From Reinekea blandensis MED297 (GTDB taxonomy: Bacteria; Pseudomonadota; Gammaproteobacteria; Pseudomonadales; Natronospirillaceae), in contig NZ_CH724153.1 in the NCBI RefSeq assembly GCF_000153185.1, forward strand, positions 221,016 to 285,015: 64,000 nt of DNA, written 5' to 3'. Made by a program: the position numbers and the translations under genes. The notes under the pieces were generated by a model. The model searched no databases. It was given only the letters and a program-made list of their open reading frames with translations, and was not told where the DNA came from. Positions 26,263 to 33,938 of this stretch are shown here, in pieces (position 1 is the stretch's first letter; each line of letters opens with the position of its first letter).

Positions 26263-27480
26263 TTAATCCTGATAACGAGCAAACACCAACGTCGAGTTGG
26301 TCCCGCCAAAACCGAAGCTATTGGACATGACGTTGTTCAGTTGAACGTCGTCTACGCGCTCGGTGACTACATTGGCTTCACCCGCTTCCGGGTCCAGGTT
26401 GTCGACATTCTTGCTGGCCGCGATGAAGTTTTCCTGCATCATGATCAGTGAATAGATGGCTTCCTGTGCGCCGGTCGCGCCCAGGCTGTGGCCGGTCAAC
26501 GATTTGGTCGAGGCAATCGGTGGCATTTTTTCACCGAACACTTCTTTCACCGCTTTCAGCTCGGTGACATCGCCGGCTGGCGTACTGGTGCCGTGGGCGT
26601 TGATGTAGTCGATGTCGCCGTTCACGTTTTCCATCGCCATCTGCATACAACGGACCGCACCTTCACCGCTTGGGGCCACCATGTTGTAACCGTCGCTGGT
26701 GGCGCCATAGCCAACCAGTTCGCCGTAGATTTTGGCTCCGCGCGCTTTAGCGTGTTCCAGTTCTTCTAGAACCAGCATGGCACCGCCGCCGGCAATGACG
26801 AAGCCATCACGGTCGGCGTCATAGGCGCGGCTGGCCTTCTCGGGTGTGTCGTTGTATTTGGTCGACAGGGCGCCCATCGCATCGAACAGGCTGCTCATGG
26901 TCCAGTGCTCGGCTTCACCACCGCCGGCAAACATAACATCCTGTTTACCCAGTTGAATCAGTTCCATGGCGTTACCAATGCAGTGTGCACTGGTGGCACA
27001 GGCGGAACTGATGGAATAGTTCACACCTTTAATCTTAAACGGCGTCGCCAGGCAGGCCGATACAGTTGAACCCATGGTTTGGGTGACGCGATACGGTCCA
27101 ACACGCTTCAAACCTTTTTCCAGCAGAATGTTGGCGGCTTCGGTCTGGCTGCCAGAGTCGGCGCCTCCGGAACCAGCCACGATGCCGGTGCGGATGTTGG
27201 AGACCTGATCTTCTGTCAGACCAGCGTCTGCGATGGCCTGCTGCATGGAAACATAGGCATAGCCGGCGGCATCGCCCATAAAGCGGATGGCTTTACGGTC
27301 AATGTGCTCAGACAGGTCGATGTCTGGCGTACCGCTGATGTGGCTGCGCATGCCCAGTTCGGCGTATTTTGCATTGTGAGAAATGCCGGACTTCCCGTTT
27401 TTCAGTGAGTCTGTGACCGCTTTTACATCGTTCCCGATGCACGACACAATCCCCATTCCGGTGACGACTACTCGTTTCAT
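26263..27480 (-). CDS. fabB: 3-oxoacyl-[acyl-carrier-protein] synthase I
   Basis: 405 residues from the ATG at 27480, which has GAGGAAG 3 bases upstream. The ketosynthase elongates acyl-ACP with malonyl-ACP and is needed for unsaturated fatty acid synthesis. The catalytic Cys is in the motif [15 protein letters not shown], the two His are in [15 protein letters not shown] and [12 protein letters not shown], and the lid Lys is in [10 protein letters not shown]. The start [17 protein letters not shown] is typical of FabB. It follows fabA by 8 bases as the usual fabAB operon. Confidence 0.97.
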   Translation of the reverse strand: MKRVVVTGMGIVSCIGNDVKAVTDSLKNGKSGISHNAKYAELGMRSHISGTPDIDLSEHIDRKAIRFMGDAAGYAYVSMQQAIADAGLTEDQVSNIRTGIVAGSGGADSGSQTEAANILLEKGLKRVGPYRVTQTMGSTVSACLATPFKIKGVNYSISSACATSAHCIGNAMELIQLGKQDVMFAGGGEAEHWTMSSLFDAMGALSTKYNDTPEKASRAYDADRDGFVIAGGGAMLVLEELEHAKARGAKIYGELVGYGATSDGYNMVAPSGEGAVRCMQMAMENVNGDIDYINAHGTSTPAGDVTELKAVKEVFGEKMPPIASTKSLTGHSLGATGAQEAIYSLIMMQENFIAASKNVDNLDPEAGEANVVTERVDDVQLNNVMSNSFGFGGTNSTLVFARYQD

Positions 27481-27488
27481 GTGCTTCC

Positions 27489-28007
27489 TCACTTCATTTG
27501 TTCAGGTTTGAACAGACCGACTTTCAGGTCTTTGGCGAAATAGATGTCTTTGCCATCACACTCCACAATGCCATCGGCAATGCCCATGACCAGTCGGCTT
27601 TCAATGACGCGTTTGATTTCCAGCTTGTAGATGACCTTTTTGGCCTCCGGCATGATCTGGCCTTTAAACGTCAGTTCGCCAACCCCTAAAGCCCGGCCTT
27701 TGCCCGGGTTACCGCGCCAGCCCAGATAAAAGCCAACCAGCTGCCACATGGCATCGAGGCCCAGACAGCCCGGCATGACCGGATCGCCCGGGAAATGGCA
27801 TTGGAAGAACCAGAGATCGGGATTGATGTCCAGTTCGGCCCGAATCATGCCTTTGCCGTATTCACCGCCTTCTGAGGTAATCAGCGTGACGCGGTCCATC
27901 ATCAGCATGTTATCGACGGGCAACTGGGCGTTACCGGGGCCAAACATCCGACCATGACCACATTCGATCAGATCGTTTTTGTCGAAAGAAGAAGGGCGTT
28001 CAGACAT
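27489..28007 (-). CDS. fabA: 3-hydroxydecanoyl-[acyl-carrier-protein] dehydratase/isomerase
   Basis: 172 residues from the ATG at 28007 ([23 protein letters not shown]); the frame runs further upstream but FabA proteins are about 171 long and start here. Hotdog-fold enzyme that dehydrates 3-hydroxydecanoyl-ACP and isomerises the trans-2 product to cis-3, the branch point to unsaturated fatty acids. The active-site His and Asp lie in [21 protein letters not shown]. It forms an operon with fabB. No clear FabR or FadR box was seen upstream. Confidence 0.97.
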   Translation of the reverse strand: MSERPSSFDKNDLIECGHGRMFGPGNAQLPVDNMLMMDRVTLITSEGGEYGKGMIRAELDINPDLWFFQCHFPGDPVMPGCLGLDAMWQLVGFYLGWRGNPGKGRALGVGELTFKGQIMPEAKKVIYKLEIKRVIESRLVMGIADGIVECDGKDIYFAKDLKVGLFKPEQMK

Positions 28008-28132
28008 GTTCGATTCCAAGATTCGTGATTTTGGCTGGCACCATAGCAAAAAAACGGGGTTCGATTCATGCTCGGCAGGAAAAAGATCATTTACTATCCG
28101 CTGTTCACGGCCGTTCGCGGCGTGTAAAGAGG

Positions 28133-28163
28133 CTTCAGGTCGCCTGAAGAGACTGACTATACT
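28133..28163 (+). promoter_or_regulatory. inverted repeat overlapping a -35 region, with -10 TATACT
   Basis: Perfect repeat CTTCAGG TCG CCTGAAG (28133-28149), followed 8 bases later by TATACT (28158-28163), a good -10 for the downstream transglycosylase-like gene. The -35 hexamer would fall inside the repeat, a classic repressor-operator arrangement. The binding protein is unknown. It also lies about 125 bases upstream of divergent fabA. Confidence 0.5.
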
Positions 28164-28216
28164 CCGCCCAGAGGGCCGCGCTGCCTGATCCATACTCTTT
28201 AATCCATAGAGGTCCC

Positions 28217-29299
28217 ATGTTCCGAACCCTTGCCGTGCTTTGTACCTGTCTGTTGTCGGCCGCTTTGTCAGCGGATAATGATGACTGGACAGCGATCATC
28301 CGGCAGCAGCCCTATCTCGACAGCATAGGTATGGTCGACAATCTGACCACGATTCGGCAATGGGTACTGATGGGGCAGTCTTATTGTGAGCAGCCTGATC
28401 GTCACATCCTGTTTGATGATCGGGGGCGCTTTGTGGGCTGGATGTCGGATGCGGAAACCGATGCCGAGACTCAGGAAAAACTGAATGAGCGCCGTCAGAC
28501 GCTGGTTGAGCAAGGCCGGGTCGATACCTGGTTGCCCGGGTCGGAATCGAGCCGTGGCTATCCCTTTGCGTTGGCGTGTGACCAACCACATGTGGATGTC
28601 CCGTTAGCCATGGCCCGGCTGTTCGGCACCTCGCCCGAGGACCGCTTATGGGGCACCTGGGATGGCTTGACCGCTGGCAGTGTAGAGCAGCCGGTGTCGT
28701 TGGCAGAACTGGTGACCCAGGTTTGGAAACACCGACAAGCCGGTTTTGACGATCCGCTTGAAAGCATTCACCTGGAGCAGTTCATGGCGCAACTTGTGGT
28801 GGAGAGCGGTGCGGTGAAGCAGGCGCAATCGGCTGATAACGCGATTGGAATCCTTCAGCTGCGCCGCCAGGCACTGGACGACTGCGGCCTGGACGCCCGT
28901 TTTTACCGGCACCGTATGGCTCAGGTTGACTGCGCTGCCCGATTGTATGTGCTCATCCGCCGTAATTTGCAACCCGTCTTTGAACAGCGCTTTGGGCATT
29001 TACCGGCCGATAAACAGCAGGCGCTGTTTGCCCGATTGCTTATGCAAACCTATCACAGCGGTGTCGGACACATGACGGAGCTGTTAACCGGCCGTGAGCT
29101 GGGCAAAGCGGCCGCTTATTTTGCCGAGCATCATGAACGCTTCAGCGCAGACGAAATTGCCACGGGTCTGCTTTATCACAACCTCGGCCGTCCGCCCTGG
29201 GGTTGGGAGTCACTGGTGTATCTGATCGATATTGACATCGTTACGACAGAAATTTGCCGTAATGACTCGTCCCTTGGTTGTTCTGTGGTAAATGACTGA
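28217..29299 (+). CDS. lytic-transglycosylase-like (SLT domain) exported protein
   Basis: 360 residues with a signal peptide (first 18 residues, ending LSA). The C-terminal half has the SLT-type pattern [34 protein letters not shown], in which E196 would be the catalytic Glu of the E-S motif and AIGILQL matches A-x-G-L/I-M/L-Q. Later [11 protein letters not shown] and [10 protein letters not shown] correspond to the usual AYNxG and YV regions but are divergent. The N-terminal 150 residues are not recognised. It is likely a periplasmic peptidoglycan-cleaving or binding enzyme. It is divergent from fabA. Confidence 0.72.
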   Translation: MFRTLAVLCTCLLSAALSADNDDWTAIIRQQPYLDSIGMVDNLTTIRQWVLMGQSYCEQPDRHILFDDRGRFVGWMSDAETDAETQEKLNERRQTLVEQGRVDTWLPGSESSRGYPFALACDQPHVDVPLAMARLFGTSPEDRLWGTWDGLTAGSVEQPVSLAELVTQVWKHRQAGFDDPLESIHLEQFMAQLVVESGAVKQAQSADNAIGILQLRRQALDDCGLDARFYRHRMAQVDCAARLYVLIRRNLQPVFEQRFGHLPADKQQALFARLLMQTYHSGVGHMTELLTGRELGKAAAYFAEHHERFSADEIATGLLYHNLGRPPWGWESLVYLIDIDIVTTEICRNDSSLGCSVVND

Positions 29300-29564
29300 A
29301 GGCATCATTTTCAACCGTATGATGACAATGAACTGAGGGGGCTTTCGTTCAGGTATCTTGTGTGCTTCTCCGGCGTCAAGGCACGGACTCCTGATGGCTA
29401 ACGTGGATGAGCGAGCAGGTCAAAAAATCGACATCTCATGAGGTAAGCCCGAAAATCACTTTCTAGATCACAGGTTTCTGAAAGTTTATTGATCTGAATT
29501 CAGGATTGTCACAATAGAGGCATTAATCTGGTGCGGTAAGTTCATACCGACTGGAGGTAACCTT

Positions 29565-30017
29565 ATGACCATTAAGTGGACGAGCGCGCTGGAAATCGGC
29601 ATTCCGGTTATCGACGCTCAACATCACCGTATTGTTGAATATATTAATCAGGTCGAACATGTACAGAAGACTCACAGCCGGGAAGAGCTGTTGGACGTAC
29701 TGGACGAGTTGGTTGACTACACCATATCGCACTTTGCCTTTGAAGAAAGCCTGATGGAGGAGGCGGGTTATCCTTTTGCCAATGCACACAGTAAAGTTCA
29801 CCGCCTCTTTGCTAAACGGGTTGAAGCCTTCCAGAAGCGGGCTCGCGCCGGTGAAGACATCACCGAGGAGTTGCTGCATGTGCTTAAAGCCTGGCTGGTT
29901 AACCATATTCAGCGAGACGATCAGGATTACTCGGCTGATGTGAAAGCCAATATGGCTCAGGCAACGAAGCGTGCTAAGGCACGTAAAGGGTCCTGGTTTG
30001 GTCGTCTGTTCGGATAA
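29565..30017 (+). CDS. bacteriohemerythrin
   Basis: 150 residues, a four-helix non-haem di-iron O2-binding protein. Ligands are visible as H in DAQHHRIVEYINQ, H and E in HFAFEESLMEEAGY, H-x3-H in HSKVHRLF, and H and D in NHIQRDDQDY. A basic tail (ATKRAKARKGSWFGRLF) is unusual. Strong GGAGG is 7 bases before the ATG. The next gene, 14 bases on, is a paralogue, so the two arose by tandem duplication and are co-transcribed. Confidence 0.93.
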   Translation: MTIKWTSALEIGIPVIDAQHHRIVEYINQVEHVQKTHSREELLDVLDELVDYTISHFAFEESLMEEAGYPFANAHSKVHRLFAKRVEAFQKRARAGEDITEELLHVLKAWLVNHIQRDDQDYSADVKANMAQATKRAKARKGSWFGRLFG

Positions 30018-30031
30018 GGGAGCGATAACCC

Positions 30032-30487
30032 ATGAAAATGCAATGGACAGATGAATACGAGATTGGTATTGGCGTGATCGACGGTCAGCATCAGCGGATT
30101 GTGGAGTACATTAACCGTATTGATGATTTTGAACAGTCAGGCGATCAGGAAGCGATGAATGATGTGCTTGCCAGCTTGGTCGATTATACGCTGTCGCATT
30201 TTGCGTTCGAAGAAGCGCTGATGGAAGATGTGGGTTATCAGGAGCTGGCCGAACATAAGCTGACTCACGACTCTTTCCGACGTCAGATCGAACGGTTAAA
30301 AGCCCGTCATGATCAGGGTGAAAAAGTGGCCGTAGAGCTTTCTGAAATGCTCCTGACGTGGTTACTGAAGCATATTATGACCGACGATCAGAGCTATGCC
30401 CCTCAGGTTCGCAAACAGTTGCTGACCACGCCCATGCAGGAACAGAAAAACTGGGTTCGCCGGGCAACGGAACGATTTTTCAGTTAA
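30032..30487 (+). CDS. second bacteriohemerythrin (tandem paralogue)
   Basis: 151 residues with the same di-iron ligand set: H in DGQHQRIVEYINRIDD, H-x3-E in HFAFEEALMEDVGY, H-x3-H in HKLTHDSF, and H and D in LKHIMTDDQSY. The two copies share layout and much sequence in the first 60 residues but differ afterwards, so the duplication is not recent. The likely role is O2 binding, delivery or sensing. The gene is convergent with the chemoreceptor-rhodanese gene only 25 bases away. Confidence 0.93.
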   Translation: MKMQWTDEYEIGIGVIDGQHQRIVEYINRIDDFEQSGDQEAMNDVLASLVDYTLSHFAFEEALMEDVGYQELAEHKLTHDSFRRQIERLKARHDQGEKVAVELSEMLLTWLLKHIMTDDQSYAPQVRKQLLTTPMQEQKNWVRRATERFFS

Positions 30488-30512
30488 GCGATTTTGCCGA
30501 AGCCGGGAGCGA

Positions 30513-31718
30513 TCAGAAACCGGCTTTGCGCCAAGCCAGCATTCCACCATCGAGGTTGTATACCTGAGCAATGTTTTGCAATTGAGCCTGTTGGGCCGCT
30601 TTGGTGGATCGACCACCGGAACGACAAATAAACAGATAGCGCTTATCTTTCGGTAGCTGCTTGATTCGCTCAGGAAACTCGGTTTGCAGTGTTACCAGTT
30701 CCGTACCCTCTATGTGCCTGAGATCGTCGTTGTATTCTTCGGGTCGACGGACATCAATTAAATAGTCGAACTCATGTAATCGTCGGTGAGCTTCATTGGG
30801 TGACAGGTCCGTGACAGTCAATCCAGTAACTTCGCTGGTTTTCACGGCAAACTCCCGCACCAGGTTCTCCATGCTGGTCCGCGTTGACTCGGTTTCACGG
30901 CTGACGATGCCCAGTGTCTCTTCGAAGTCCATGTTCAAAGTCGACGATGCCTGGTCGCATTGAGTGACCGAATCACTGACTTCCTGATAAACCTTCACCA
31001 AGGCATTGGTCTGTTCTAATAAAGTATTGGAGCGTTCCTGCAGTGCCCCCGTCGTCTGTTCTATATCGGAATGACTGGTGTTCAATACAGCCTGAATGTC
31101 GTTGCTCATTGTTTGACTGGATTTCGCCAGTGATTTCATGTTGTCGGCCACCACGGCAAAACCACGGCCAGCCTCTCCCGCACGCGCCGCTTCGATGGCG
31201 GCATTCAGTGCGAGCATTTCGGCTTCCTGACCGATGGTTCTAATCGCGTCCGTTTTTTCGTGAATGCTGAGAAAGCTTTCCTGGATTTTACCAAACTGAG
31301 CTGATGTATTGCGGAAGTCGGTGAGGGTGTCATTGAGTTGTTGCATCAGTGCTGACCCGCCTTGGGTTTGCTCAGCCAGCGCACTCATCTGAGACATCAT
31401 CGATGACATCTGCGTTTGGCTGTGTTCGACCCGTTTAGCAATATCGGCCATGTTGGCTGCGCTGTTCTGAGCCTGTTTGGACGTTTCCTCAAACAGATCG
31501 CCCATCACCCGGGTTAAACTGTTCTGGGTATTTTGCGCGGATTTCAGGATCAGACCAAACATGGCCTGAAGGGATTGATCTTTGTCTTTTAACTGGTCTG
31601 TCAGTTGCAACTGATGATGTGTGTTCTGTGCTTGTTGTCGGTTATGTCGTCTCTGGGCAGGGAAGTAGCCGAGCACTAAGCCCACTAGCAGAGCAACGAC
31701 AGCAGTGATGATGATCAT
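30513..31718 (-). CDS. chemoreceptor-like signalling protein fused to a rhodanese domain
   Basis: About 401 residues from the ATG at 31718 (GGTGGA 4 bases upstream; a GTG 9 bases earlier has no site). One N-terminal membrane helix (MIIITAVVALLVGLVLGYF), a long coiled coil and an MCP signalling hairpin ([37 protein letters not shown]) lead to a C-terminal rhodanese domain with the active-site loop CRSGGRS (Cys about 365). The tip keeps [13 protein letters not shown] but has QEAEM and VVADNMK where classic MCPs have QTN and VVADEVR. There is no HAMP or periplasmic domain. It could sense sulfane sulfur or redox state from inside the cell (inference). Hemerythrins face it. Confidence 0.88.
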   Translation of the reverse strand: MIIITAVVALLVGLVLGYFPAQRRHNRQQAQNTHHQLQLTDQLKDKDQSLQAMFGLILKSAQNTQNSLTRVMGDLFEETSKQAQNSAANMADIAKRVEHSQTQMSSMMSQMSALAEQTQGGSALMQQLNDTLTDFRNTSAQFGKIQESFLSIHEKTDAIRTIGQEAEMLALNAAIEAARAGEAGRGFAVVADNMKSLAKSSQTMSNDIQAVLNTSHSDIEQTTGALQERSNTLLEQTNALVKVYQEVSDSVTQCDQASSTLNMDFEETLGIVSRETESTRTSMENLVREFAVKTSEVTGLTVTDLSPNEAHRRLHEFDYLIDVRRPEEYNDDLRHIEGTELVTLQTEFPERIKQLPKDKRYLFICRSGGRSTKAAQQAQLQNIAQVYNLDGGMLAWRKAGF

Positions 31719-31833
31719 AGAGTCCACCGGTCAGAGAAGTCAGAATCCGGGACAAACACGGCACATGACCGACCCGTACCAACCGGTTATCGGCTGGTAC
31801 GGTGTTGGGTTTAGTATTTTCGTCCGATTCGGC

Positions 31834-33927
31834 TTACTTCAGGACAAAGACGCCTTGGGCATAATGGCTGTCGTCTGTGGTTTGCAGATTAAACCCGCCC
31901 GCAAAACCCACATCGGTCGCGGTGTTGGTAAATAATCCATCCACATGACCGACGGCGCCATACGACTGGTTACCACCGTCGAGACTCAGATTGCCGTAGC
32001 CGTAATCACTCTGAAACTGGGCACCCTGAATGGTGCCGTAATAGTTCACCGACCAGGACCAATCGGGGGTGGCGCCGATATCCATCAGAGTCAGGCTGCC
32101 GACGGCTTCAGCATCGTCGAAGCTGACATCCAGTGTCGCCGTCAGGGTTGCTGAGCCATTGCCGTCGCTCATCAAACCGTTGCTGGTGGATGACGTTGCA
32201 TGCCAGTTGACCACAGAGGTCATCGATCGGGTACCGGTCAGACGTGCTTTACTGGCCGGTGGCGCGGTGACATAGAAGAACGGGGCATCAATCGATTCCG
32301 CCATGGCAAGATCAGCCGGGTCTTTTAACAGCACAGCAGGTGCCGTTGCACTGGTGTTCCAATAGCCCCATTCAATGGCATTCGTGCCATCTTCACGGAT
32401 ATCAACCGAGTTCAGCACGGTTCGGGTGGCGTTGCTGTTGCCGCGGAACACATTGTCTGGCGTTTTGTAGGTGTCGCCGATGATCGACAGGGTTTCGCTT
32501 TCCCAGTTGACGAAAACCGGTCCCTGTTTGCTCTTGACCATGTAGCCAAAGTGGGTGGCCTTGTTGTACTCGTTTACGCTGACGTTACTGGCCGCGTAGG
32601 TACCCATGCAGGTTGAGGCATCGCTCAAATCACATAAGCCAAGTTCTTGTTGGGCCAGTGTGGCATCTGCACCGGTAAAATCGGAAAAGACGATTTCGAC
32701 ATTGGGATCATTCAGATATGAAGTAAACACCAGCTTGCCATTAACAGTGTCCACGTTAAGCAAAGGCGGGGCGGTCAGCGTGCTGCCACTGTTGGTTTGT
32801 GCCGCAACTTGCGTCTCAATTTCGCTGATCAGATTATTACTGCTGGCCGGAATGCTGATGTTGTATTGAATCGTCTGATCACCACTGCGCACGCTGATGG
32901 TGAAATCAACGGCTGCAGCTGTGCTATAAACCGTCTGACCATAATCGTATGGCATTTCGTAAACGGAGGCGCGATAACCCTGAGGGTCGTCACTGACGAC
33001 GACAAAACCGGCTTTCGCTTCTGAGTTCAACAAAGACAGTATCTGATCCTGAGTTAACCGAACGTCGGCATACAGGGACAAATCGGTTTGCTGAGCAATT
33101 TCATCAACGGCATCTGACGATTCTGTGCTGCTTTCATTGGTCAGCAGGGTCGGAGCGCTGTCGTCGATGACGAGCGTGGGTTGGGTATCGTCGCTGTCGG
33201 CATCCGGTTCGTCAAAAAGATTGCTGATCAACAGGTCATCGTCGTCAGAACTCAGGTTCGCGGTGGTTTCTTCCTCGCGCTCCTCATTCGGTTCTGCCGG
33301 GGTGTTTACGCTGGTGGCCAACGGGATTTTCAGCTCACTGGGTGGCTCGACTAGGCCCTGGATGACCTGATTGTTGCCGTTGACTTTCGCGAAGCTGAAC
33401 GCACTGTCTAAACCGAGATCGAATGCCCCGGCCTGGTTTGTCAACCGAACGCCGCCTTCGTAGACGCCGACCAACAGCTCCCGATCCGTTAACAGGGCTT
33501 CGTAGTTTGTCCCACGGATACCAATGCTCGCGTTGGGGGTGCGGATTTGATACGCATCTGAATCGGATTTGCCAAAGGTGCCGGTAATGGTTCGGAAGCC
33601 ACCGGAAAGCAGCTCCATCAATACTTTTTCGTCGCGCTCGGCTGTGGAACCATGATATTCGTTGATTTTAAGGCGGGAGTTGGCTCTCAGTGCCAGCACT
33701 GCATTGTCTTGAAAACGAATGTGCAGCTCACTGTTGTCGCCTGTCACCAGCGTATCGCCGGGAAGAATGTCAGAGCGTCTTTGCAGCTCGCGCACACCGT
33801 TGGCTTCATCCAGAGCAAAGGTTTCCCCTTTTGCAATGATGACTTTGCCCACTTCAGCAAACAGGGGCGACGACAGACCGAATATGAATAGAGCAATGGA
33901 ACACAGTGTTGTCAGTCGGGTAAGCAT
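31834..33927 (-). CDS. FecR-domain exported protein with TbpB-like C-terminal barrel (putative Slam substrate)
   Basis: 697 residues. A signal peptide (cleavage after LFA, about 24) is followed by a FecR domain (about 25-140): KGETFALDE, LPGDTLVTGDNSELHIRFQDNAVLALRANS and PNASIGIRGTNYE. A long middle region rich in Asp/Glu/Ser/Thr is followed by a C-terminal beta-rich domain with repeated short strands. It ends GAVGHVDGLFTNTATDVGFAGGFNLQTTDDSHYAQGVFVLK. This pattern (G-x-FTN...AGGF...GVF) recalls transferrin-binding-protein-like barrels of Slam-dependent surface proteins. There is no lipobox. It lies 11 bases after the TPR/barrel gene and is likely its cargo. Confidence 0.7.
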   Translation of the reverse strand: MLTRLTTLCSIALFIFGLSSPLFAEVGKVIIAKGETFALDEANGVRELQRRSDILPGDTLVTGDNSELHIRFQDNAVLALRANSRLKINEYHGSTAERDEKVLMELLSGGFRTITGTFGKSDSDAYQIRTPNASIGIRGTNYEALLTDRELLVGVYEGGVRLTNQAGAFDLGLDSAFSFAKVNGNNQVIQGLVEPPSELKIPLATSVNTPAEPNEEREEETTANLSSDDDDLLISNLFDEPDADSDDTQPTLVIDDSAPTLLTNESSTESSDAVDEIAQQTDLSLYADVRLTQDQILSLLNSEAKAGFVVVSDDPQGYRASVYEMPYDYGQTVYSTAAAVDFTISVRSGDQTIQYNISIPASSNNLISEIETQVAAQTNSGSTLTAPPLLNVDTVNGKLVFTSYLNDPNVEIVFSDFTGADATLAQQELGLCDLSDASTCMGTYAASNVSVNEYNKATHFGYMVKSKQGPVFVNWESETLSIIGDTYKTPDNVFRGNSNATRTVLNSVDIREDGTNAIEWGYWNTSATAPAVLLKDPADLAMAESIDAPFFYVTAPPASKARLTGTRSMTSVVNWHATSSTSNGLMSDGNGSATLTATLDVSFDDAEAVGSLTLMDIGATPDWSWSVNYYGTIQGAQFQSDYGYGNLSLDGGNQSYGAVGHVDGLFTNTATDVGFAGGFNLQTTDDSHYAQGVFVLK

Positions 33928-33938
33928 AGTAGTCCCCT

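Noticed and set aside
28008-28193. 62-residue extension of FabA
   Set aside because: FabA is about 171 residues in all known cases and the extension has no family similarity.
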